Positions 1-5,489 of a DNA stretch of 6,705 bases are shown here, one piece after another (the stretch's first letter is position 1; each line of letters begins with the position of its first letter). Position numbers and translations under genes: made by a program. The notes under the pieces were generated by a model. It had not been told where the DNA came from. It made no database searches and was given only the letters and a program-made list of their open reading frames with translations. The DNA is from Paracoccaceae bacterium (GTDB lineage Bacteria > Pseudomonadota > Alphaproteobacteria > Rhodobacterales > Rhodobacteraceae): positions 1 to 6,705 of the forward strand of contig QKHF01000315.1 of the NCBI GenBank assembly GCA_003250135.1, written 5' to 3'.

Positions 1-1
1 G

Positions 2-199
2 GGCCTCAACCAGCGGGCCGGGCAGATCGTCGGCAAGCGCGGCACGGTGCTGGACCCGTTTCAGCATGGCAGCGGCGCGGTCGATATCGGCGGCGTGCGC
101 TGGCTGGCGAAGCTGGAGGGGGGCGAGACGCTGGCGAAAGGCAAGCCCGTCGAGGTCGTCTCCGCCACCGGCACCACGCTGACAGTGAAGGCTGTCTAG
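2..199 (+). CDS. NfeD-like protein, C-terminal OB-fold domain (partial, 5' end outside window)
   Basis: Reading from base 2 gives 65 residues, starting GLNQRAGQIVGKRGTVLDPF and ending in TTLTVKAV before a TAG stop. There is no start codon because the left edge cuts the gene. The pattern (LNQRAGQIVGKRGTV, then a glycine-rich GSGAVDIGGVRW segment, then KGKPVEVVSATGTTLTV) matches the small five-stranded OB-fold domain at the end of NfeD/YbbK-type membrane proteins. These usually partner stomatin/SPFH proteins or membrane serine proteases in membrane quality control. The transmembrane segments expected before this domain would lie outside the window, so neither the full length nor an SPFH neighbour can be confirmed. 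The gene runs into a convergent osmC, with a palindrome about 30 bp past its stop. Confidence 0.72.
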   Translation, partial: GLNQRAGQIVGKRGTVLDPFQHGSGAVDIGGVRWLAKLEGGETLAKGKPVEVVSATGTTLTVKAV

Positions 200-230
200 G
201 CGAATCGGCTGATCGAAAGCGCCGAACGGA

Positions 231-258
231 AACGGCGTCGGGTCGACCCGACGCCGTT
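231..258. terminator. Perfect 28-bp palindrome between convergent genes, probable bidirectional terminator
   Basis: The two arms are AACGGCGTCGGG (231-242) and CCCGACGCCGTT (247-258), around a central TCGA that is itself self-complementary, so all 28 bases are palindromic. In RNA this would give a 12-bp GC-rich stem with a 4-nt loop. It lies 31 bp past the stop of the NfeD-like gene (+) and 24 bp past the stop of osmC (-), where a terminator shared by two convergent genes is expected. The tracts after the stem are only moderately U-rich on either strand (TTCATCGTTTC on +, TTTCCGTTC on -). Termination in both directions is therefore an inference. The rest of 200-282 shows no gene. Confidence 0.65.
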
Positions 259-282
259 CATCGTTTCAGGGCGTGAAAAGCG

Positions 283-711
283 TCAGGCCTCCAGCCGGGT
301 CGTCAGGCTGATCTCGGCGTTCAGGACCTTGGAGACCGGGCAGCCCACCTTCGCGGCGGCGGCGATGCTGTCGAAATCGGCCTGCGAAATGCCCGGCACC
401 TTGGCGTCGGTGTCGAGGTCGATCTTCGTGATCGCGAACCCGCCCTCGACCTGCTCCAGATGCACGGTCGCCTTGGTCGCGACGCTGGTCGGGGTGTGGC
501 CTGCCTGCGCCAGCTCGTGGCTGAGCGCCATCGAGAAGCACCCGGCGTGGGCGGCGGCGATCAGCTCCTCCGGGTTGGTGCCGGTCAGCGGCTCCTCGAA
601 CCGGGTCTTGAACGAATAGGGAAGGCTGTCGAAGGCCCCGCTGGGCGCCGAGACGGTTCCGGCGCCTGACGGAAGATCGCCTTTCCAGACGGCCGAGGCG
701 ATGCGTTTCAT
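283..711 (-). CDS. osmC: OsmC-family peroxiredoxin (organic hydroperoxide reductase)
   Basis: This 142-residue protein is almost the same length as E. coli OsmC and lines up with it throughout. OsmC proteins are cytoplasmic dimers that reduce organic and inorganic hydroperoxides with a reactive cysteine, usually re-reduced through lipoylated proteins. Visible active-site elements are Arg37 in YSFKTRFEE, TNPEEL at 45-50, the peroxidatic Cys58 in AAAHAGCFSMAL, and the resolving Cys124 in KVGCPVSKVL. The segment GFAITKIDLD and the following VPGI are also typical. Within the Ohr/OsmC superfamily it fits the OsmC branch better than Ohr, because it retains PTSVATKATVHLEQVEGGFAITKI and the FKTRFE motif. 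The ATG is preceded by a strong AGGAGGAA Shine-Dalgarno (718-725 on the opposite strand) six bases away, which fixes the start. It lies 147 bp downstream of chaC on the same strand and probably has its own promoter. Confidence 0.95.
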   Translation of the reverse strand: MKRIASAVWKGDLPSGAGTVSAPSGAFDSLPYSFKTRFEEPLTGTNPEELIAAAHAGCFSMALSHELAQAGHTPTSVATKATVHLEQVEGGFAITKIDLDTDAKVPGISQADFDSIAAAAKVGCPVSKVLNAEISLTTRLEA

Positions 712-858
712 GGGTGATTCCTCCTGTTTTCTGTCCTGATCCGGAGCGCGCGACGCCGCGATCGGCTGCGCCGACGCGGCGCGCCGGTCGATCCTGTTGG
801 TACATGACTGCCGCGCCGCGATCCACCAGCGCGATGGTCGCGCCGGACGCGGACCGCG
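712..858 (-). promoter_or_regulatory. osmC 5' region, with inverted repeats downstream of chaC
   Basis: This 147-bp gap between chaC and osmC has no credible gene. It holds the osmC Shine-Dalgarno (718-725) and presumably the osmC promoter, although I see no convincing -35/-10 pair. Near chaC there are two short dyads. GACGCGG/CCGCGTC around a single base (846-860) overlaps the chaC stop. GCGCGA-TGG-TCGCGC (829-843) is a 6-bp stem with a 3-nt loop. A 10-bp direct repeat, CGCCGCGATC, occurs at 754-763 and 814-823. In such GC-rich DNA these may be chance; the hairpin could mark the end of the chaC transcript. Confidence 0.4.
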
Positions 859-1440
859 TCACTTCTCCCGCGCCGCCCGCCCGCTGCAATCCAGCGCCCG
901 GACCAGCGCGTCCAGTTCCTCCAGTTCCGGGTCCCGCACACCCATCTCGATCAGGTGCGCCACCGTATTGTGGAGATAGACGCAGTTCGGCCCGGCCGGC
1001 CCGACGGCGCGGGAGATCACTTCCGCCTGCCGCTCCAGCGACCAGTCGCCCGCATATTGCCCATGCTCGCGCTCAACGACGAAGACCAGCGCCTCCGCCT
1101 CGCCCGGCGCGCCATCGGCGAAGCGGACCGGGTGCCTGATCTCGCGATAGACGCCGGTGACCTGCTCGCGCTGGCGCAGATACTCGCGCACGTCGACGGC
1201 GTCCGCTTCGGCCACCCGAAACGCGACCCCGCGGCATGAGGCGGAGGGATCCGCGTCGAGGCCCAGCACCAGTCCCGGCGCCACCTCGGTCCCGCGATAG
1301 CGGATGGAGCGGATACAGAACGAGCGGCGATAGCCATACAGATCGGCCATACGGCGCTCGGCATAGGTGAAATCCGGCCGCCACATCAGGCTGCCATAGC
1401 CGAACACCCAAAATCCGCCCGGACCTTCGACCGCCGCCAT
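859..1440 (-). CDS. chaC: ChaC-type gamma-glutamylcyclotransferase
   Basis: This 193-residue cytoplasmic enzyme belongs to the ChaC family, which cleaves the gamma-glutamyl bond of reduced glutathione to give 5-oxoproline and Cys-Gly. The N-terminal signature FGYGSLMW is at 13-20; it forms the loop that holds the gamma-glutamyl group. The segment LRQREQVTGVY (89-98) aligns with the LWRREMLTGCY stretch of E. coli ChaC, which makes Glu92 the likely general base. RGVAFRV (70-76) and the C-terminal NCVYLHNTVAHLIEMGVRDPEL (152-173) are also family features. The length is close to the bacterial and ChaC2-type norm, and shorter than E. coli ChaC. The start is supported by GGAGGTGA at 1445-1452 on the opposite strand, a near-perfect Shine-Dalgarno. 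It is divergent from the DUF2125 gene. The chaC name recalls an old cation-transport annotation; glutathione turnover is the better-supported function of the family. Confidence 0.93.
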   Translation of the reverse strand: MAAVEGPGGFWVFGYGSLMWRPDFTYAERRMADLYGYRRSFCIRSIRYRGTEVAPGLVLGLDADPSASCRGVAFRVAEADAVDVREYLRQREQVTGVYREIRHPVRFADGAPGEAEALVFVVEREHGQYAGDWSLERQAEVISRAVGPAGPNCVYLHNTVAHLIEMGVRDPELEELDALVRALDCSGRAAREK

Positions 1441-1502
1441 AGTGTCACCTCCAATCGCAAGATATACCCCGCCCGCAGGACGGATTCGAGAGGAGCGACA
1501 TT
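1441..1502. promoter_or_regulatory. Divergent promoter gap between chaC (-) and the DUF2125 gene (+)
   Basis: The 62-bp gap must hold the 5' signals of both genes. It contains the chaC Shine-Dalgarno (1445-1452, reverse strand) and the DUF2125 Shine-Dalgarno AGGAG (1491-1495). Between them is GATATACC (1461-1468), the only AT-rich patch. Read leftward it gives TATATC, a fair -10 for chaC, with a weak TCGAAT 17 bases upstream as -35. Read rightward it gives TATACC. One -10-like core may therefore serve both directions. This is inference from hexamer resemblance only. Confidence 0.35.
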
Positions 1503-2516
1503 GTGAAATTCTGGATCACGCTCGGCCTGATCCTGACCGCCTTCGCAGGCTGGTCCGTCTTCTGGTTCATCGGCCGCGACGCGCAGGTCGAGGCGATCGA
1601 GCGCTGGACGGCGGATCGGCGCGCGAAAGGCTGGACCGCGGAATACGCCGATCTCTCGGTGGCCGGATTCCCCAACCGCTATGACGCGCGGATCGAGCGT
1701 CTGGCGCTGGGCGAGCCCGCCCGCGGCTGGGAATGGACCGCGCCGGAGTTCAAGCTTTACACCCTCTCCTACGAGCCCAACCACGTGATCGCGGAATGGC
1801 CTGCGCTGCAGACCCTGTCGCTGGCCGGGGAGGACGTGCAGATCGCCTCCGCCACGATGCGCGCCAGCGCGGTGTTCGAACCGGGCCTCTCGCTGCCGCT
1901 CGACCGCGCCTCGGTGGACATGGAGGCGGTGGAGGCGACCGGCGCGAGCGGCTGGACCGCGGGGGCGCGGCGCTGGACCCAGCATCTGAGGCAGTCGGAA
2001 CGCGAGGACGCGCCCGACAACGCCTATGAATTCCGGCTGGACGCGGACGGGCTGCGTCCGCCCGAAGCGCTGCGGCTGCTGCTCGGCCCCGACGCGCCGG
2101 TGATGATCGACGCGGCCGTGGCGGAGGGCGAAGTCGCGCTTGACGCGCCCTTGGACCGGCGCGCCTTCGAGGGCGGCGGCGCGCAACTGACGGCGATGCG
2201 CCTGAAGGAGCTGACCTTCAGCTGGGGGCCGATGCGGATCGAGGCCAAGGGGAGCGCCGTGGTCGACGCCAAGGGTCGGCCCGAAGGCGAATTTGATGTG
2301 ACGGCCCACCAGTGGCGCGAGTTGCTGGACGGCCTGGTGGCTTCTGGCGCAGTGGGCCGGAGCGAGGCGAGCGCGATCGAAAGCGCGCTGGGTTTCGTGG
2401 CCGCGCTGGGCGGCAACCCGGACGTGATCGAAGCGCCGCTGTCGTTCCGGCGCGGGGCGATGCTGCTCGGCCCAATCCCGATCGGGACCGCCCCGGTGAT
2501 CGCGAACCCGCGCTGA
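1503..2516 (+). CDS. DUF2125 family protein, membrane-anchored, unknown function
   Basis: This 337-residue protein starts at GTG with AGGAG seven bases upstream. An N-terminal hydrophobic segment (about residues 4-23, WITLGLILTAFAGWSVFWFI) followed by GRD looks like an uncleaved signal anchor, so most of the chain would be periplasmic. The body matches the DUF2125 family as I recall it from Rhodobacterales: GWTAEYADLSVAGFPNRYD (43-61), YEPNHVIAEWP (90-100), RASAVFEPG (120-128), LTFSWGPMRIEAKG (237-250) and the C-terminal APLSFRRGAMLLGPIPIG (311-328). Length is normal for the family and I see no truncation. The repeated beta-strand-like pattern suggests an extended beta-rich fold, but no catalytic residues stand out and I know of no established function. 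It is divergent from chaC and ends 5 bp from tyrA, so it is probably a single-gene transcript. Confidence 0.88.
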   Translation: MKFWITLGLILTAFAGWSVFWFIGRDAQVEAIERWTADRRAKGWTAEYADLSVAGFPNRYDARIERLALGEPARGWEWTAPEFKLYTLSYEPNHVIAEWPALQTLSLAGEDVQIASATMRASAVFEPGLSLPLDRASVDMEAVEATGASGWTAGARRWTQHLRQSEREDAPDNAYEFRLDADGLRPPEALRLLLGPDAPVMIDAAVAEGEVALDAPLDRRAFEGGGAQLTAMRLKELTFSWGPMRIEAKGSAVVDAKGRPEGEFDVTAHQWRELLDGLVASGAVGRSEASAIESALGFVAALGGNPDVIEAPLSFRRGAMLLGPIPIGTAPVIANPR

Positions 2517-2521
2517 GGCGT

Positions 2522-3454
2522 CTACTCGCCGGGCTTGGACGGGCGGCGGCCGAAATCGGGGGCGGCGGTGTCCTGCCCCGCTTCGATGATGCCGCGCCGG
2601 ATCGCCCGCGTATGGGTGAAATAGTCGAACAGAGTGTCGCCGTCGCCGGCGCGGATCGCCTTTTGCAGGGCGAACAGTTCTTCGGTGAAGCGGCCGAGAA
2701 TCTCCAGCGTCGCGTCCTTGTTGTTCAGGAACACGTCGCGCCACATGGTCGGGTCGGAGGCGGCGATGCGGGTGAAGTCCCGGAAGCCCGCGGCGGAGTA
2801 CTTGATCACCTCGGTGCTGGTGACCCGGCGCATATGGTCCGCCACGCCCACCATGGTGTAGGCGATCAGATGCGGCGCATGAGAGGTGACGGCCAGCACC
2901 AGATCGTGATGCTCCGGCGTCATCTCATCCACGTTCGCGCCCATCGCCTCCAGGAACGCGCGCAGCTTCGCGGTCGCAGCCTCGGACGCGCCGGGGATCG
3001 GCGTCAGGATGAACCATTTGCCTTCGAACAGTTCCGCGAAACCCGATTCGGGGCCGGAATGCTCCGTCCCCGCGATGGGATGGGCGGGGATGAACTCGAC
3101 CCCCGCGGGCAGATGCGGCGCCACCGCCGCGATCACCGCCTGCTTGACCGACCCGACATCGGAGACGATCGCCCCCGGTTTCAGCGCCGGAGCGATGGAT
3201 TTGGCGATGTTCTCCATCGCGCCGACCGGCACGCAAAGGATCACCAGATCCGCCCCGGCGACGGCCTCGGCGGGGTCATCATGCACGGAATCGCAGAAGC
3301 CCAGCTCCACCGCCTTCGCCAGCGTCTCGGCCGAACGCGCCGATCCGGCGACGTGGCCAACCAGCCCGCCGCGCTTCGCCGCCCAGGCGATGGAGGAGCC
3401 GATCAGGCCCAGCCCGATCAGCGCGATCCGCGGGAACATCGGCTCGCCCGCCAT
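2522..3454 (-). CDS. tyrA: Prephenate/arogenate (cyclohexadienyl) dehydrogenase
   Basis: This 310-residue enzyme of tyrosine biosynthesis oxidatively decarboxylates prephenate to 4-hydroxyphenylpyruvate, or arogenate to tyrosine. The N-terminal Rossmann fold shows IALIGLGLIGSS (10-21). The catalytic half shows HPIAGTEHSGPESGF (125-139) with the active-site His125, TSHAPHLIAY (190-199), and AAGFRDFTRIAASDPTMWRD (221-240), where Arg229 should bind the substrate carboxylate. There is no chorismate mutase or ACT domain, so it is the monofunctional TyrC-like type. I chose the ATG at 3454 because it overlaps the hisC stop as TGATG, typical of translational coupling. Codon 6, also ATG, is a possible alternative; a longer open frame reaching 3712 lies wholly inside hisC and is rejected. 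No acidic residue ends beta-2 (AGSARS, 36-41), which is unusual for an NAD enzyme. The gene could equally be named tyrC. Confidence 0.93.
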   Translation of the reverse strand: MAGEPMFPRIALIGLGLIGSSIAWAAKRGGLVGHVAGSARSAETLAKAVELGFCDSVHDDPAEAVAGADLVILCVPVGAMENIAKSIAPALKPGAIVSDVGSVKQAVIAAVAPHLPAGVEFIPAHPIAGTEHSGPESGFAELFEGKWFILTPIPGASEAATAKLRAFLEAMGANVDEMTPEHHDLVLAVTSHAPHLIAYTMVGVADHMRRVTSTEVIKYSAAGFRDFTRIAASDPTMWRDVFLNNKDATLEILGRFTEELFALQKAIRAGDGDTLFDYFTHTRAIRRGIIEAGQDTAAPDFGRRPSKPGE

Positions 3455-4569
3455 CACGCGGCCATGAACCGAGCGACGGCGTCGGCGACCGCCCGGCAGG
3501 CGGCCTCGTCGCCGATGGTGATGCGCAGATGCGCGGGCAGGCCGTAGCCCTCCATCCGCCGGACGATCAGTCCGCCGGCCTTCAGAAAAGCGTCGGCTGC
3601 GGGGGCGCATTTCGGACCTTGCTCGCCAAACTCGGCCAGCACGAAATTGGCGTTGGAGACGGTGCAGGGCGCGCCCGCCTCGCCCAGCTTCTTGGCCAGC
3701 CAGTCGCGCCATACCTCGTTCTGCACCGCGCAGTGATCGGTGTAATCGACGTCGCGCATCGCCGCCTCGCCCGCCATCGCGGCCGGGATGTTGACGTTGA
3801 AAGGCCCGCGCACCCGGTTCAGCACGTCGGCCACATGGCCGGGCGCATAGGCCCAGCCGAGACGCAGCGCCGCCAGCCCGTAGATTTTCGAGAAGGTGCG
3901 CGTCATCACGACGTTGTCGCGCGCCTCAACCAACCGCTCGCCGGCCTCGTAATCCGGGTCGCGGACATACTCGGCGTAGGCGCCGTCCAGCACCAGAAGC
4001 GCTTTCGGCGGCAGGGCGTCCGCCAGCCGTTCAAGCTTGGCCCGGTTCAGCATCGTGCCAGTCGGGTTGTTCGGGTTGGCGATGAAGACGAGGCGCGTGC
4101 GCTCGGTCATCGCCGCGATCATCGCGTCGACGTCGGTGGTCAGGTTGGTCTCGGGCGCGCTGACCGGGGTCGCGCCGGCCGCCAGCGCCGAGATCTTGTA
4201 CATCAGGAAGCCGTGCTGCGAGTAGAGCACCTCATCCCCCGGCCCTGCATAGGCGTAGCAGAGCAGCGAGATCAGTTCGTCCGAGCCCGCGCCGCAGACG
4301 ATGTGACCGGCGTCCAGCCCTTTCACCTCGGCGATGGTCCGGCGCAGCCCGGTCGCCCCGCCATCGGGATAGAGCGGCAGCTTGTCGGCGGCGGCCTTGA
4401 ACGCCTCGATGGCGCGCGGGCTGGGGCCGAGCGGATTCTCGTTCGACGACAGCTTGATCACCCGGTTGGCGCCGGGCGCCTTGCTCTCGCCGCCCACGTA
4501 AGGCGCGATCGACAGCACGCCGGGGCGCGGTGCGATGGTCGGGTGCGGGGTCTGAACGGCGTCGGTCAT
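3454..4569 (-). CDS. hisC: Histidinol-phosphate aminotransferase (HisC-type, possibly also aromatic aminotransferase)
   Basis: This 371-residue PLP-dependent class I/II aminotransferase is of normal HisC length. It transfers the amino group between glutamate and imidazole-acetol phosphate in histidine synthesis. Motifs in order are LSSNENPLGPS (40-50), YPDGGATGLR (67-76), CGAGSDELI (92-100), ANPNNPTGT (164-172), LVLDGAYAEY (192-201) with cofactor-contacting Asp195 and Tyr198, TRTFSKIYGLAALRLGWAY (223-241) with Lys228 forming the Schiff base and Arg236 near the phosphate, and LRITIG (348-353) with Arg349 for the substrate carboxylate. It overlaps tyrA by one base. In bacteria with this pairing, such as Zymomonas, the HisC homologue is thought to act also on aromatic keto acids or prephenate, so a dual role is plausible. 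No strong Shine-Dalgarno precedes the ATG. A hairpin lies 18 bp upstream, between this gene and the methyltransferase. Confidence 0.93.
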   Translation of the reverse strand: MTDAVQTPHPTIAPRPGVLSIAPYVGGESKAPGANRVIKLSSNENPLGPSPRAIEAFKAAADKLPLYPDGGATGLRRTIAEVKGLDAGHIVCGAGSDELISLLCYAYAGPGDEVLYSQHGFLMYKISALAAGATPVSAPETNLTTDVDAMIAAMTERTRLVFIANPNNPTGTMLNRAKLERLADALPPKALLVLDGAYAEYVRDPDYEAGERLVEARDNVVMTRTFSKIYGLAALRLGWAYAPGHVADVLNRVRGPFNVNIPAAMAGEAAMRDVDYTDHCAVQNEVWRDWLAKKLGEAGAPCTVSNANFVLAEFGEQGPKCAPAADAFLKAGGLIVRRMEGYGLPAHLRITIGDEAACRAVADAVARFMAA

Positions 4570-4587
4570 CGGGCGGTCTCTAGGGTT

Positions 4588-4610
4588 CGCCGCACGAAAA
4601 TCTTGCGGCG
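4588..4610 (-). other. Intergenic hairpin between the methyltransferase gene and hisC
   Basis: On the minus strand CGCCGCA is followed by a 9-nt loop (AGATTTTCG) and TGCGGCG, a perfect 7-bp stem. It begins 10 bp after the methyltransferase stop and ends 18 bp before the hisC start, in a 51-bp gap. No U-tract follows the stem, so it is not a textbook intrinsic terminator. It could attenuate read-through, stabilise an mRNA end, or be chance in GC-rich DNA. Confidence 0.35.
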
Positions 4611-4620
4611 GTCCGCCCGT

Positions 4621-5430
4621 TTATCGCGTCTGATGGGTGTTGGAAAGCACCCGCAACTTCGGCCCCTGCCGCGCCGCGCGCCCGGCGATGGGCTTGGGTT
4701 TCGGGGCGGTCAGGCCTTCCAGCACCTCCAAAGGCGTCTTGACCGTGGCTCGGGCGCCGGTCTTGGGCGCGGCGTAGACCAGCTTGGTCGCCTCGATCAG
4801 GATCACCCCCGCTGCGCGCTTCAGGTCCAGCCGAAGCCCGACATTCTCGCAAACGCCCGACATGCGCAGCCAGAACCGCTTGTGGCTGGGCGGCGCGTAA
4901 AGACAGGCCGCGTGGCGGGTCGGCTCGAACCGGTGCTCCCCCAGCTGATGCTCCAGCTGCTTGATGCTGTAGGGCCGGCCATAGCCGAACGGGGTCACGT
5001 CGCGCCGCGCCCAAAGGCCGGAGCGATTGGGCGCGATCAGAATGGCCGAGCCGCCCGGCGCCAGCACGCGCCACATCTCCTCGAACAAGGCGGCGGGCCG
5101 CTCGCAGGTCTCGATCCCGTGCGCGACCAGCAGCCGGTCGACATAGCCGTCCGGTAACGGCCACAGGGTCTCCTCGACCAGGGCGGCGCGGTTCGGCTGG
5201 TCGGCGGGCCAGCGCGCCACCCCCTGCCCCGCGGGCATCAGGCAAAAGGCGCGGCGGGCCTCGCCGAGGAAGGGCCGCATCATCGGGGCGGCGAAGCCGA
5301 AACCGACCAGCGTCTCACCCTTCACATCCGGCCAAAGCTGGCGCAGCGCGCGCTGCAGGGCCGATTGGGCCACGCGCCCCAGCGGGGTTCGATAATAAAA
5401 TCGGCGAAGGTCGGCGACGTCCAGATGCAT
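4621..5430 (-). CDS. Class I SAM-dependent methyltransferase-like protein, substrate unknown
   Basis: This 269-residue protein has a Methyltransf_11-like core with a distinctive conserved start, MHLDVADLRRFYYRTPLGRVAQ. The Rossmann-like region runs from about 38 to 135. Where most SAM enzymes have a DVGCGTG-type motif I, this one has VGFGFAAP (42-49), and the strand after it ends in CLMPAGQG (63-70) rather than the usual acidic residue. Later motifs are better preserved: PDGYVDRLLVAHGIETCE (93-110) and WRVLAPGGSAILIAPNRSGLWARRD (120-144), then TPFGYGRPYS (146-155) and APPSHKRFWLRM (179-190). The C-terminal 45 residues are basic and proline-rich (KTPLEVLEGL then APKPKPIAGR). I recall close relatives annotated only as methyltransferases in alphaproteobacteria, often beside gloB. 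It is divergent from gloB and precedes hisC. No strong Shine-Dalgarno is visible; the conserved N-terminus supports this start. Confidence 0.85.
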   Translation of the reverse strand: MHLDVADLRRFYYRTPLGRVAQSALQRALRQLWPDVKGETLVGFGFAAPMMRPFLGEARRAFCLMPAGQGVARWPADQPNRAALVEETLWPLPDGYVDRLLVAHGIETCERPAALFEEMWRVLAPGGSAILIAPNRSGLWARRDVTPFGYGRPYSIKQLEHQLGEHRFEPTRHAACLYAPPSHKRFWLRMSGVCENVGLRLDLKRAAGVILIEATKLVYAAPKTGARATVKTPLEVLEGLTAPKPKPIAGRAARQGPKLRVLSNTHQTR

Positions 5431-5489
5431 AAGCGGCGTCCACGGGTTAGTGTGCGCAACGACAGTAACCCAAATCAGGAGCCTGCGTC
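5431..5489. promoter_or_regulatory. Divergent promoter gap between the methyltransferase gene (-) and gloB (+)
   Basis: This 59-bp gap serves both divergent genes. The gloB Shine-Dalgarno AGGAG lies at 5477-5481, eight bases before its ATG. A 6-bp inverted repeat, GGGTTA (5444-5449) and TAACCC (5466-5471), has its half-sites 22 bp apart centre to centre, about two helical turns, and brackets the small palindrome TGCGCA (5453-5458). This is compatible with an operator for a dimeric regulator, but six-base arms are weak evidence. No convincing -10/-35 pair is seen. Confidence 0.3.

Noticed and set aside
754..823. Two copies of CGCCGCGATC 60 bp apart as the start of a repeat array
   Set aside because: There are only two copies, made of common GC-rich words, with unrelated sequence between them. 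It is not CRISPR-like.
266..889. A 207-codon open frame on - across osmC and the chaC-osmC gap, considered as a possible extra gene or pseudogene
   Set aside because: It runs through osmC in another frame and into the end of chaC. The short stretch outside genes (near ATIALVDRGAAV) is not enough to support a gene.
2517..2530. GGCG-TCTACT-CGCC as a terminator between DUF2125 and tyrA
   Set aside because: The stem is only 4 bp with no U-tract, so it is indistinguishable from chance.
1386..2744. A 452-codon open frame on - opposite DUF2125
   Set aside because: It is antisense to a gene with clear family motifs, and its composition is typical of a shadow frame.
2312..3547. A 411-codon open frame on + across the end of DUF2125 and tyrA
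   Set aside because: It is out of frame with DUF2125 and antisense to tyrA, has low-complexity Arg/Gly-rich composition and no recognisable motif.
3455..3712. An N-terminal extension of tyrA by 86 codons
   Set aside because: The extra residues are Arg-rich, lie entirely within hisC, and precede the Rossmann motif that normally starts about ten residues from the TyrA N-terminus.
3529..5157. A 542-codon open frame on + across hisC and the methyltransferase gene
   Set aside because: It is antisense to two well-recognised genes. Its translation is rich in Arg, Gly and His with no family resemblance, as expected of a shadow frame in GC-rich DNA.
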